A stretch of 16,789 nucleotides of DNA from CAVOBC01 sp963693635 (GCA_963693635.1 CAVOBC010000064.1:1-16789); one strand, 5' to 3'. Counted from the stretch's first letter, positions 1 through 8,005 are shown. Notes: generated from the sequence alone by a model not told the origin. Made by a program: numbers and translations.

Positions 1-188
1 CCTCAGCTAGGAAGAGCCCTCAGCTAGGAAGAGCCCTCAGCTAGGAAGAGCCCTCAGCTAGGAAGAGCCCTCAGCTAGGAAGAGCCCTCAGCTAGGAAGA
101 GCCCTCAGCTAGGAAGAGCCCTCAGCTAGGAAGAGCCCTCAGCTAGGAAGAGCCCTCAGCTAGGAAGAGCCCTCAGCTTGCGAAGAGC
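1..188. repeat. Tandem array of a 17-bp unit (10 exact copies plus one decayed copy)
   Basis: The unit CCTCAGCTAGGAAGAGC repeats head to tail without a mismatch from 1 to 170. An 18-base decayed copy follows (171-188) in which TAGG is replaced by TTGCG. The array touches the left edge of the window, so its true copy number is unknown. Because 17 is not a multiple of three, the TAG in each unit falls in every forward frame once per 51 bases, and the reverse strand also has stops, so the array cannot code. Each unit can be read as two 7-mers around TAG, CCTCAGC and GAAGAGC. As RNA a unit can form only a weak CCU/AGG hairpin. There are no spacers, so this is not a CRISPR. Exactness suggests recent expansion or homogenisation. 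It lies about 50 bases upstream of the protease start. Confidence 0.97.
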
Positions 189-240
189 CACAAGCGCTAT
201 CCGCAAGGGTCGGACAAAGACAACATATCGGGAGAATGAG

Positions 241-1611
241 ATGAGAACGCCAGTCGCAGCTGCATTGACACTTGTGGCGCTCCTGTGGGGCACCGCTTTC
301 GCGGCGCTGCCGGACTTCACCCGGTTGGTCGAGCGGGCGGCACCGTCCGTTGTCAACATTTCTGCAACGCGACCGATGTCCAACCGCCGGCTCGGCAATC
401 TTGGTGAGCAGCCAGCCCCCGAGTTTTTTCGCCGCTTCTTCCGCGAGATGCCCCGCGGGACGCCGTCTCCGGGCGTCGGTTCGGGCTTCATCATTTCGCA
501 AGACGGCTACATCCTGACGAACAATCACGTCGTTGAGGGTGCAGAAGAGATCGTGGTCGCACTGAGCGACCGCCGCGAACGTGTGGCGACGCTAATCGGG
601 GCAGACAGTCTGTCGGATCTCGCATTACTCAAGATTGATGAAGACAACCTTCCCGCGGTCAAGCTCGGGAGGTCCGAAACACTGAAGGTCGGCGAGTGGG
701 TGCTCGCTATCGGTTCGCCGTTCGGCTTTCAACACTCGGTCACCAAAGGCATCGTCAGTGCCAAGGGTCGCAGCTTGCCAGAGGATGCCAACAACTACGT
801 GCCGTTCATTCAGACAGACGTCGCGATCAACCCTGGCAACTCAGGTGGCCCGTTGTTCAACATGGACGGCGAAGTGGTCGGTATCAACTCTCAGATTTTC
901 ACTCGCTCTGGCGGTTTCATGGGCCTGTCGTTCGCAATTCCGGTCGATGTTGCGATGGAGGTTGTCGCGCAACTCAAGGACACAGGTCACGTCAGGCGCG
1001 GTTGGCTGGGCGTGTACATCCAGCAGGTTGATCGTGATCTGGCGGAGTCATTCGGCCTTGACCGACCATCCGGAGCGTTGGTTACCCAAATATTTCCCGG
1101 CGGGCCTGCGGAGAAAGCCGGTATCAGGGAAGGCGATATCATTCTTGAGTTCAACAAGAAAAAGATCGACCTGTCTACGGACCTTCCGCAGATCGTTGGC
1201 AGGACGCCGGCAGAATCCGAGGTGAAGGTTTTGGTCGTGCGTGCCGGCAAACGTAAAATAATTGACGTTGCCGTGGGTCATCTCGACGAGAGTGACTTGC
1301 CGGGGCAACGCTTGAGCGGCATTCCTTCGCTTGGCCCACTTGGGGTCGAGGTGCGGGATCTCGGCCCCGACGATGAACAGCAGATGGCTGGCGCGACCAA
1401 GGGTGTGATGGTGACTCGTGTTGTCCCGGGCGCGGGTCAGGCGGCGGGCATGCGGGTGAATGACGTCATCACCATGCTCAATGGGGAATGGGTCGCCGAC
1501 AGCGCGACCTTTGAACAACTGACATCCAAGCTCGAAACGGGAGTGCCTATACCGGTGCGAATTGTTCGGGGCGGTGGTGCGTTGTTTCTTGCGCTCAAAC
1601 TGGAAGACTAG
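241..1611 (+). CDS. mucD: Periplasmic Do-family serine endopeptidase (DegQ/MucD type)
   Basis: This HtrA/Do protease degrades or refolds damaged proteins in the periplasm. The 456-residue product begins with a signal peptide (hydrophobic residues 5-20, likely cleavage after AFA near 21). The trypsin-like domain shows the catalytic triad as His96 (TNNHVV), Asp126 (SDLALLKID) and Ser201 (GNSGGPLF). Two PDZ domains follow at about 245-335 and 365-455, the usual DegP/DegQ/MucD layout and length. The ATG at 241 is chosen because GGAG at 231-234 is well spaced and the signal peptide starts there; an in-frame TTG at 178 lies inside the decayed repeat copy. MucD rather than DegQ is suggested by the neighbouring lepA, as in Pseudomonas, but the algU-mucAB genes that would confirm this lie outside the window. 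A hairpin with a T tract follows the stop. Confidence 0.95.
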   Translation: MRTPVAAALTLVALLWGTAFAALPDFTRLVERAAPSVVNISATRPMSNRRLGNLGEQPAPEFFRRFFREMPRGTPSPGVGSGFIISQDGYILTNNHVVEGAEEIVVALSDRRERVATLIGADSLSDLALLKIDEDNLPAVKLGRSETLKVGEWVLAIGSPFGFQHSVTKGIVSAKGRSLPEDANNYVPFIQTDVAINPGNSGGPLFNMDGEVVGINSQIFTRSGGFMGLSFAIPVDVAMEVVAQLKDTGHVRRGWLGVYIQQVDRDLAESFGLDRPSGALVTQIFPGGPAEKAGIREGDIILEFNKKKIDLSTDLPQIVGRTPAESEVKVLVVRAGKRKIIDVAVGHLDESDLPGQRLSGIPSLGPLGVEVRDLGPDDEQQMAGATKGVMVTRVVPGAGQAAGMRVNDVITMLNGEWVADSATFEQLTSKLETGVPIPVRIVRGGGALFLALKLED

Positions 1612-1624
1612 AACGGCCTGCGAC

Positions 1625-1662
1625 CTTAGCAGCATGCTGCTAAGTGCTTTCCTGCACTTTTT
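1625..1662 (+). terminator. Palindrome and Rho-independent terminator after the protease gene
   Basis: Fourteen bases after the protease stop is a perfect 20-bp palindrome, CTTAGCAGCATGCTGCTAAG (1625-1644). Its last bases also form the left arm of a second hairpin: AAGTGC (1642-1647), loop TTTCCT, GCACTT (1654-1659), followed by further Ts to 1662. The two hairpins share bases 1642-1644, so they compete. The second has the stem-plus-T form of an intrinsic terminator, although its stem is short and part of the T run is inside it. A GC-rich hairpin follows at 1667-1692. Confidence 0.6.
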
Positions 1663-1986
1663 CAGAGTCGCGGGCCCCGGCCCGTTCGCGACAAATCGGC
1701 GACTTACGTCTCGACCTGCGGCCGATAATATTCACGGCTTGCAATACGAGACGGTGGCGGAAACCGGCGAGCGATCTGGACTAAGGGGTTGTTGTATCGA
1801 ATCGGTAGAACGCCCTATCGAATGGCCTATCGACGCGCTGGAAGCCCTCATTGACCCTTGTCGAATCGCCGCTGGCAAACCCTGTGAATTAGGCGTTATG
1901 CCGTGATGGGACGGACGACCTGCCAGCGCGCGCGTGGGTTCCCAAGCGCGTGATGCGGTGTGCCTGTGCGTTGCTCTGGGTGAGGC

Positions 1987-1995
1987 GTGCTAAGA
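1987..1995 (+). promoter_or_regulatory. Candidate extended -10 promoter element for the lepA operon
   Basis: TGCTAAGAT matches an extended -10 (TGN followed by TAAGAT, four of six matches to TATAAT). No good -35 is seen at 16-18 bases; TTGCTC at 1971 is too close. Transcription from here would give a leader of roughly 460 bases before lepA. This is a pattern match only. Confidence 0.25.
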
Positions 1996-2391
1996 TGCAG
2001 CGCTGCTCGCGACACCGTATGTGTACGTCGGTTGTTGCCGACGCGTTCGTTTCCATACGATTGTTTGTTGCCATTGCATTTGCCTCTTCGCCCGGGACAC
2101 ATTGATCGCCGCGCCTGGACCGGTCGTGGCAGGCGAGTTTGGATTCGGGGGGTTGGGATCGCTTTTGATAGTCTCGTTGCCTGCCCTTTGATCGGCGTTC
2201 AGGCGTCACGCGCCACGGCATGGCATCACATTTTGCGATGGTCTGATTCAACGTGTTGCCCCCTATGTTTTACCCTTTGCCGCCTTGCCCCTCTTATCCG
2301 TTGCCGTTCATCTTTGCGCTTTTGTCGCGTCGCGTTTCTTTGCTCAAAAAACCAGCTGCCGTTCTTTGGCCACCACGCGTGACGAACAACG

Positions 2392-2444
2392 ATCTATCCA
2401 CCCGAGCCATCCACCCGATCTATACAGCCAATCTATCCACCCGA
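2392..2444 (+). repeat. Short repeat (core ATCCACCCGA, three copies) just upstream of lepA
   Basis: ATCTATCCACCCGA occurs exactly at 2392-2405 and 2431-2444, and the core ATCCACCCGA occurs again at 2409-2418. The last copy ends about 20 bases before the lepA GTG. The copies are C-rich and nearly G-free, continuing the bias of the leader. They could be a binding site for a protein or RNA, or a slippage product. Confidence 0.7.
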
Positions 2445-2465
2445 CCCGATTATTTCTGAGTTCCC

Positions 2466-4259
2466 GTGTCTGATCCTGACTCCATTCGCAATTTTTGCAT
2501 CATTGCTCACATCGACCACGGTAAGTCGACGCTGGCTGATCGTTTCATTCAGCTTTGTGGGGGTTTGACCGAGCGAGAGATGGGAAACCAGGTGCTGGAC
2601 TCCATGGACATCGAGCGCGAACGTGGCATTACGATCAAGGCCCAGAGCGTAACGCTTGAGTACACGGCTGCAAGCGGCAAGACTTACCAGCTCAACCTCA
2701 TCGACACACCTGGACATGTCGACTTCAGCTATGAAGTCTCACGCTCCATGGCGGCGTGCGAAGGTGCGTTGCTGGTGGTTGATGCAGCGCAGGGGGTCGA
2801 GGCGCAATCGGTCGCCAACTGCTATACCGCCATTGAGCAGGGCCTCGAAGTGCTACCGGTCCTTAACAAGATCGATCTGCCGCAGGCGGAACCGGATCGG
2901 GTGGCGCAGGAAGTTGAGGAAATTATCGGCATTGATTGTTCGGGTGCGCAGCTCGTTAGTGCCAAGAGCGGCCTCGGTGTAGCTGAACTGCTGGAAAACC
3001 TGATCGACGTTATTCCCCCGCCCACGGTCGTCGAGGGCGATTTGCAGGCGCTCATCATCGACTCGTGGTTCGACAATTACCTGGGTGTCGTCTCGCTCGT
3101 CCGTGTCATGGCCGGCAAAATCGCGGTCAAAGATCGCATCGTCACCAAGACGCTGGGGCGGGTGCACCAGGTTGACAGTGTTGGCATCTTCACCCCCCAT
3201 CGGACACAAACAGGTGTCTTGCATGCCGGTGAGGTTGGTTTCGTGGTCGCCGGAATCAAGGACGTCAAGGGCGCGCCGGTCGGCGACACGATCATTCACG
3301 CGAATACGGATGTTGAGGCATTGCCCGGTTTTGAGCAGGTTCGCCCGCAGGTATACGCGGGTATGTTCACGGTCAGCAGTGATGAGTTCGAGAATTTCAG
3401 AGATGCGTTGGAGAAGCTGACGCTCAATGATGCCGCGCTCAAATACGAGCCTGAAAGTTCCGATGCGCTCGGCTCCGGCTTTCGCTGCGGCTTCCTTGGC
3501 ATGCTGCACATGGAGATCGTACAGGAGCGCCTGGAGCGTGAGTACGCGCTCGATCTGATCACGTCCGCGCCAACGGTTCTGTATGAGGTGCTGCGTAAGG
3601 ATGGCACGGCGGTCCAGATTGAGAACCCGTCACAACTGCCAGACTTATCGACAGTTGAAGAGATGCGCGAGCCTATCGTGATCGCGAGCATTCTGGTTCC
3701 GCAGGAGTACCTCGGGAATGTGCTCAAGCTTTGTGTCGATCGACGGGGTGTGCAGAAAGATATGCAGTTTGCTGGCAAGCAGGTGTCCGTGGTGTACGAG
3801 CTGCCAATGAACGAGGTGGTCATGGATTTTTATGACCGCTTGAAGTCAGTAAGCCGGGGCTATGCGTCGCTTGACTACTACTTTGTACGGTTTCAGGTGG
3901 CTGACCTGGTACGCCTCGATGTCCTGATCAATGGTGACCCGGTCGATGCGTTGGCGCTGATCGTGCATCGCGATGAGTCGCGTAGCAAAGGCGTTGCGCT
4001 GATCAAGAAGATGAAGGAACTGATCCCCAATCAGATGTTTGATGTCGCGATTCAAGCGGCGATTGGTGGTCAGATCATTGCCCGTCAAACAGTCAAGGCG
4101 CTGCGAAAAAACGTAACGGCCAAGTGTTATGGTGGCGACATCACGCGAAAGAAAAAACTCCTTGAAAAACAGAAGGCTGGCAAGAAGCGAATGAAGCAGG
4201 TTGGGAGTGTCGAGATACCCCAGGAAGCGTTCCTGGCCGTCCTGAAGGTCCAGAAATGA
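2466..4259 (+). CDS. lepA: Elongation factor 4 (LepA), ribosome-associated translational GTPase
   Basis: LepA is a cytoplasmic GTPase of the EF-G family that acts on ribosomes, affecting initiation, stalled translocation and 30S biogenesis. The 597-residue product has the family length. G motifs: AHIDHGKST at 14-22, the switch I sequence ERGITIKAQ at 52-60, DTPGH at 80-84 and NKID at 134-137. The EF-G-like domains II, III and V follow. The LepA-specific C-terminal domain ends with the conserved CYGGDITRKKKLLEKQKAG region (554 onward). The start is GTG with only a weak GAG five bases upstream; the protein begins where LepA proteins normally do. It opens the co-directional run that continues to acpS, and lepB follows after 90 bases, the classic lepA-lepB pair. 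Confidence 0.98.
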   Translation: MSDPDSIRNFCIIAHIDHGKSTLADRFIQLCGGLTEREMGNQVLDSMDIERERGITIKAQSVTLEYTAASGKTYQLNLIDTPGHVDFSYEVSRSMAACEGALLVVDAAQGVEAQSVANCYTAIEQGLEVLPVLNKIDLPQAEPDRVAQEVEEIIGIDCSGAQLVSAKSGLGVAELLENLIDVIPPPTVVEGDLQALIIDSWFDNYLGVVSLVRVMAGKIAVKDRIVTKTLGRVHQVDSVGIFTPHRTQTGVLHAGEVGFVVAGIKDVKGAPVGDTIIHANTDVEALPGFEQVRPQVYAGMFTVSSDEFENFRDALEKLTLNDAALKYEPESSDALGSGFRCGFLGMLHMEIVQERLEREYALDLITSAPTVLYEVLRKDGTAVQIENPSQLPDLSTVEEMREPIVIASILVPQEYLGNVLKLCVDRRGVQKDMQFAGKQVSVVYELPMNEVVMDFYDRLKSVSRGYASLDYYFVRFQVADLVRLDVLINGDPVDALALIVHRDESRSKGVALIKKMKELIPNQMFDVAIQAAIGGQIIARQTVKALRKNVTAKCYGGDITRKKKLLEKQKAGKKRMKQVGSVEIPQEAFLAVLKVQK

Positions 4260-4349
4260 TACGCGTTTCCAACGCTCGTCCCGTCGCCATAAATCTGAAA
4301 TCAGACGGCCGTTCTCAGGTCGCGGCAACCGGGGTCGGGAGTCGCGTCC

Positions 4350-5153
4350 GTGGGCGTTAACTTTCCGCTGATTCTAGTCCTTACGGTTGCTTTCACCGGC
4401 GCCATTTCGCTGATTGACACGCTCTTTCTCAAAGCGCGGCGTATGGCGATTGCGTTGGCTGACCTGCCGGATGCGCCGGGTGACATTGCAGAAGTGGTTG
4501 GGCCCGTTGCCGAGCCCGTGCTGGTTGAGTACTCCAAGTCCTTCTTCCCGGTCCTGTTAGTGGTGCTGGTTTTGCGCTCCTTTCTGGTGGAGCCGTTCCA
4601 GATACCGACGGGCTCAATGATTCCAACGCTCAAGGTCGGCGACTTCATTGTCGTTAACAAGTTCGCCTACGGTATTCGCCTGCCGGTGATCAATACCAAA
4701 ATTTTCGAGGTTGGCGAGCCAACCAATGGCGACGTCATGGTCTTTATTCCGCCCCACGAGAATGAGTACTTTATCAAGCGCGTCATCGGTACACCTGGCG
4801 ATCGCATTCGCTACGAAGACAAGCGGCTCTACATCAACGACGTCCTCTGGGAGCAGGAGTTTGTCGCCCAATTGCCGCCGCAGAACCCTCGTGTGCTGGT
4901 CTACCGGGAGCAAAGTGGCGACATTGATCACCTCATCTATCGCAATCCGTTCGGGGACAGTGAGGTCCGGGAATGGGTTGTGTCCGACGGTCATTACTTC
5001 ATGATGGGTGACAACCGCGACAACAGTCACGACAGTCGCGCGTGGGGTGAAGTGAGCGAGGACATGATCGTTGGCAAGGCGTTTGCCGTGTGGCTGCACA
5101 AAGAGCCAGGCTGGAATCTGCCATCGTTCGACCACAACGGCTGGATTGAATAG
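4350..5153 (+). CDS. lepB: Signal peptidase I (LepB)
   Basis: LepB is the membrane serine protease that removes signal peptides from exported proteins. The 267-residue product has two N-terminal membrane segments (about 4-26 and 65-80) joined by a cytoplasmic loop, then the periplasmic catalytic domain. The catalytic Ser89 lies in PTGSMIPTL and the general base Lys143 in FIKRVIGTPGD. The conserved box MGDNRDNSHDSR is at 219-230. These match the Ser/Lys dyad of the family. The start is GTG with GGGAG at 4337-4341, eight bases upstream. It is shorter than the 324-residue E. coli enzyme, mainly in variable loops, and is similar to pseudomonad forms. It lies 90 bases after lepA and 36 bases before the DUF4845 gene. 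Confidence 0.97.
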   Translation: MGVNFPLILVLTVAFTGAISLIDTLFLKARRMAIALADLPDAPGDIAEVVGPVAEPVLVEYSKSFFPVLLVVLVLRSFLVEPFQIPTGSMIPTLKVGDFIVVNKFAYGIRLPVINTKIFEVGEPTNGDVMVFIPPHENEYFIKRVIGTPGDRIRYEDKRLYINDVLWEQEFVAQLPPQNPRVLVYREQSGDIDHLIYRNPFGDSEVREWVVSDGHYFMMGDNRDNSHDSRAWGEVSEDMIVGKAFAVWLHKEPGWNLPSFDHNGWIE

Positions 5154-5189
5154 GGACCAGGCGTGGCCCCGGACACGAAGGAGAACCCG

Positions 5190-5576
5190 ATGGGTACTGA
5201 ATACCAATTGCGCGATAACCAAAACGGCATGTCAGCGGGTGGCTGGATCTTCATGGTCCTGGTTTTTGGCATTGTGCTGAGCGTCGGTGCAAAGCTCGCG
5301 CCGCTGTACCTCGACAACAGTACGATCTCTGGCATTCTCGATGGCCTTGCCGAGGAGCAGGGCCTCGTTAACAAGCGTAGTCGTGATATTGAATCGATGA
5401 TGGTGAAGCGTTTCAAGATGAACAACATCCGTGATTTTAACGTCAAAGAGAACATTGAGATTAAGCGCAGCAAGCGCGGCGTTGATATCGTCATGCAATA
5501 TGAAGTCCGCCAGCAGTTGCTTGGAAATGTTGACCTGGTCACTTCGTTTGAAAAGCAGGTCTCGCTGAAGGACTAG
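5190..5576 (+). CDS. DUF4845 family small membrane protein
   Basis: The 128-residue protein has a short N-terminal segment, one transmembrane helix at about 17-38, and a basic, probably periplasmic domain of about 90 residues. The sequence and its place between lepB and rnc identify the DUF4845 family, found at this position in many gammaproteobacteria. Its function is not known. The ATG at 5190 is preceded by AAGGAGA (5178-5184) at ideal spacing, one of the best ribosome binding sites in the window, and is preferred over an in-frame GTG at 5163 that would add nine residues. The constant position beside signal peptidase and RNase III hints at an envelope role but proves nothing. Confidence 0.9.
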   Translation: MGTEYQLRDNQNGMSAGGWIFMVLVFGIVLSVGAKLAPLYLDNSTISGILDGLAEEQGLVNKRSRDIESMMVKRFKMNNIRDFNVKENIEIKRSKRGVDIVMQYEVRQQLLGNVDLVTSFEKQVSLKD

Positions 5577-5677
5577 GCGGCTACTGACCTTGCACCAGGG
5601 GAAGTTTGCTTGGGTGGGGTCCGCGGATCCCGGCACCTTGCCGCGTTCTCGGGGACGACCCACAGCGGTTGTACCTA

Positions 5678-5693
5678 CTACTGTCCTACTGTC
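5678..5693 (+). repeat. Tandem CTACTGTC duplication in the rnc leader
   Basis: CTACTGTC occurs twice back to back (5678-5685, 5686-5693), with GTAC at 5671 and again at 5694. It lies in the 127-base gap between the DUF4845 gene and rnc, ending 10 bases before the rnc ATG. No clear Shine-Dalgarno sequence lies between it and the start. RNase III often cleaves its own leader, but no long hairpin is obvious here. Confidence 0.6.
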
Positions 5694-5703
5694 GTACATG
5701 TGA

Positions 5704-6384
5704 ATGACTGACGTGGCTGTACTCAACGCCCGCCTGGGGTCGCCGTTCAGGAATCTCGAATTGCTTCAGCGCGCGATAACCCACCGCAGCGCTGGCCCGG
5801 CTAACAACGAACGCCTGGAGTTCCTTGGTGATGCGCTATTGAACTTCGTGGTCGGTGAGTCTCTGTACCACAACATGCCGTCGGCCGAAGGCGTGCTGTC
5901 GCGGATGCGTGCCAATCTTGTCAATCGAGGCACCCTCGCTGATCTGGCTCGACGCTGGGAACTCGATAGTTTCCTCATTCTCGGCAAGGGTGAACAGGGC
6001 GGCGCACGTGACTCGATATTGTCTGATGCGGTTGAAGCGATAATCGGTGGCATATACCTCGATCGTGGGTTCGACGTTGCGCGGCGGAGTATTATCGACT
6101 GGTACGGCGATCTGCTCGGGATCGCGATCAATGCCGACAAGGATCCGAAGACCCGACTGCAGGAGTGGGTGCACGCAGAGCGTGCGTCGCTGCCACGATA
6201 CCGGGTCGTCAGCATGACCGGCCCGCCGCATGAGCCGCGCTATGTGGTGGCCTGTGCGGTTGACGGCATCGAAAAGACGACAGAGGGCTATGGTGCAAGT
6301 CGGCGGGGGGCCGAACAGGAAGCGGCCCGAATGATGCTCGAGGTGATCGATTCGAGTGATTCCGTGAATGACCTCCAGCAATGA
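5704..6384 (+). CDS. rnc: Ribonuclease III
   Basis: RNase III cuts double-stranded RNA, releasing rRNA precursors and regulating some mRNAs. The 226-residue product matches the family length. The catalytic domain carries the signature NERLEFLGDA at 35-44, with the metal-binding acidic residues Glu39, Asp43, Asp108 and Glu111 (the last two in ILSDAVEAIIGG). The double-stranded RNA binding domain starts at DPKTRLQEW (147) and ends with GYGASRRGAEQEAARMM (195-211). One oddity: Gly202 stands where the E. coli SRRKAEQ sequence has lysine. The ATG has no convincing ribosome binding site; a GTG three codons downstream is the only close alternative. era follows after 21 bases, the conserved rnc-era pair. 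Confidence 0.97.
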   Translation: MTDVAVLNARLGSPFRNLELLQRAITHRSAGPANNERLEFLGDALLNFVVGESLYHNMPSAEGVLSRMRANLVNRGTLADLARRWELDSFLILGKGEQGGARDSILSDAVEAIIGGIYLDRGFDVARRSIIDWYGDLLGIAINADKDPKTRLQEWVHAERASLPRYRVVSMTGPPHEPRYVVACAVDGIEKTTEGYGASRRGAEQEAARMMLEVIDSSDSVNDLQQ

Positions 6385-6405
6385 CGGCGAAAGGATGACA
6401 GATCG

Positions 6406-7293
6406 ATGACTCGATGTGGCTATGCGGCGTTGATTGGAAGACCGAATGTGGGCAAGTCGACCTTGCTCAATCGGATGCTTGGCGAGAAGGTGGCCATCAC
6501 GTCCCGAAAGCCGCAAACGACCCGGCATCAGTTGGTCGGTATTCACACCGATGGTGAGGTACAGACGCTGTTTGTTGACACGCCTGGCTTGCACCGTGCC
6601 GAGAAAAGGGCGCTCAACCGGTATATGAACCGGACGGCCAATGCAGCGGTCAGGGATGTTGACGTCGCCGTGATGCTGGTCGATCGCACCGCGTGGAATC
6701 ACAATGATGAACTGGCCTTCGAGGCCCTTGAACGCTGTCCGAATCACAAGATCGTGGTGATCAACAAGGTAGACCTATTGAAGGACAAGGCCACCATGCT
6801 GCCAGTTATTTCGTCGCTGGCAGAGCGATGCCCCGGCCTTGAGGTTGTCCCTGTATCTGCGCTGGGCGGACAACAGGTCGACGATCTTATCCGGTTGATC
6901 CAATCGCATATGCCGGAGAGCCCCTTTTACTTTCCGGTCGATCAACTGACGGATCGCAGCGAACGTTTCCTTGTTTCGGAGATGATTCGCGAGAAGCTGA
7001 TGCGGCGCCTTGGCCAGGAATTGCCATATGAACTGACGATCCAGATTGAGTCGTTCAAGCGCGAAGAAGACATTGTGCATATTGACGCGGCGATCCTCGT
7101 TGAGAAGGTGAGCCAGCGCGGCATTGTTCTCGGCAAGGGTGGCCAGCGTATTCGCGACGTTGGCACCGACGCGCGGGTCGACATGGAGAAACTTCTGGGC
7201 ACGAAGGTCATGTTGAAGCTGTGGGTCAAGGTCAAGTCCGGCTGGTCGGATGACGAGCGGGCCCTGCGGTCTCTTGGTTACGACGATGCCTGA
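6406..7293 (+). CDS. era: GTPase Era, 30S ribosome assembly factor
   Basis: Era binds GTP and the 3' end of 16S rRNA during small-subunit maturation. The 295-residue product shows G1 GRPNVGKST (11-19), G3 DTPG (58-61), G4 NKVD (120-123) and G5 SAL (151-153). The C-terminal KH domain has its RNA-binding loop GKGGQRIRDVG at 243-253. The length and motif order are standard. AAGGA (6391-6395) lies ten bases before the ATG. It sits directly after rnc, and its last codons overlap the chosen recO start, which suggests translational coupling. Confidence 0.98.
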   Translation: MTRCGYAALIGRPNVGKSTLLNRMLGEKVAITSRKPQTTRHQLVGIHTDGEVQTLFVDTPGLHRAEKRALNRYMNRTANAAVRDVDVAVMLVDRTAWNHNDELAFEALERCPNHKIVVINKVDLLKDKATMLPVISSLAERCPGLEVVPVSALGGQQVDDLIRLIQSHMPESPFYFPVDQLTDRSERFLVSEMIREKLMRRLGQELPYELTIQIESFKREEDIVHIDAAILVEKVSQRGIVLGKGGQRIRDVGTDARVDMEKLLGTKVMLKLWVKVKSGWSDDERALRSLGYDDA

Positions 7294-8005
7294 TGGTCGG
7301 CAGTTAAGCCCTCTCACGCCCGCGTTCATCCTGCATTCGCGACCCTACCGTGACACCAGCGTTATCGCCGAATTCCTGACAGCGGACGCGGGTCGCCTCA
7401 GCGTCGTTATTCGAGGGGCCCGTGGTAGCAAGCCACGACATCGTGGTCTTCTACAACCGTTCGTGCCCGCGCTTGTCGCCTGGGCGGGCCGCTCTGAGCT
7501 GAAGTCCTTGCGACAGATCGAGTTTCCATCGCGCCCGCTCACGCTTACCGGTGAGGCGCTGATCACCGGGATGTACATTAACGAATTGCTGGTGCGTCTC
7601 GTCGGCAAGTTCGAACCCGTGCCGAAGACGTTTGCGGCCTACGCATTGTTAATGGCGCAACTCGAGGCGGGTGCATCGGAGGCAGATCTGCGCCGGTTTG
7701 AGATCGGGTTGCTCAGCGAATTGGGCTACGGTCTGACGCTTGCCCGCGAATTGCGAACCGGAGCGGCGATTGCGCCGGATCGTCACTATCGACTGGAAGA
7801 CGGTGAAGGATTCATGCCGGCGCAAGAGGGGATTCCTGGCGCGCATTTGCTCGCAATCGCGGCGGACGACTACGAGCAGACCGCTGTTCTGATATCAGCG
7901 CGGGAGATCCTACGACTGGCGCTCTCGCACCGACTGGGTGATAAGCCGCTGCACAGTCGGGCGCTGATGCGTCGTGTGCGGAATGTGCAGAAGGCGTCGG
8001 GATGA
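7286..8005 (+). CDS. recO: DNA repair protein RecO
   Basis: RecO works with RecR and RecF to load RecA on SSB-coated single-stranded DNA and anneals complementary strands. The 239-residue product has an N-terminal OB fold (FILHSRPYRDTSVIAEFLT, from about residue 14) followed by a helical domain, and is close to E. coli RecO in length. No zinc-finger cysteines are present, as in enterobacterial RecO. The ATG at 7286 is chosen because it gives the short leader typical of RecO and overlaps the era stop by eight bases. An in-frame ATG at 7250 would add twelve unconserved residues. The 3' end overlaps acpS by four bases (ATGA). Confidence 0.93.
   Translation: MPDGRQLSPLTPAFILHSRPYRDTSVIAEFLTADAGRLSVVIRGARGSKPRHRGLLQPFVPALVAWAGRSELKSLRQIEFPSRPLTLTGEALITGMYINELLVRLVGKFEPVPKTFAAYALLMAQLEAGASEADLRRFEIGLLSELGYGLTLARELRTGAAIAPDRHYRLEDGEGFMPAQEGIPGAHLLAIAADDYEQTAVLISAREILRLALSHRLGDKPLHSRALMRRVRNVQKASG

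Larger units (their letters stand above)
1663..2465. other. Long gene-free spacer between the protease gene and lepA
   Basis: No reading frame here resembles a protein, and the open frames on both strands have arbitrary composition. Structure seen: a GC-rich hairpin with arms GTCGCG (1667-1672) and CGCGAC (1687-1692) that also pairs internally; three TATCGA copies at 1795, 1816 and 1828; an extended -10-like TGCTAAGAT near 1987; a C/T-rich, purine-poor stretch from about 2250; and a short repeat just before lepA. In 2281-2340 there are only 2 A and 12 G against 21 C and 25 T. The simplest reading is a terminator followed by a long 5' leader for the lepA operon. Confidence 0.6.

Noticed and set aside
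1..188. CRISPR array
   Set aside because: The 17-bp units are directly adjacent with no unique spacers, and no cas gene is in the window.
178..240. Longer protease start at the TTG inside the decayed repeat
   Set aside because: It would put 21 basic residues before the signal peptide and lacks a ribosome binding site; the ATG at 241 has GGAG.
1562..2251. Open frames in the protease-lepA spacer (1562-1906 forward, 1889-2251 reverse)
   Set aside because: No recognisable motif, arbitrary composition, no ribosome binding site; typical chance frames in GC-rich DNA.
7250..7285. Upstream ATG for recO
   Set aside because: Adds twelve unconserved residues within era; RecO N-termini fit the start at 7286 better.
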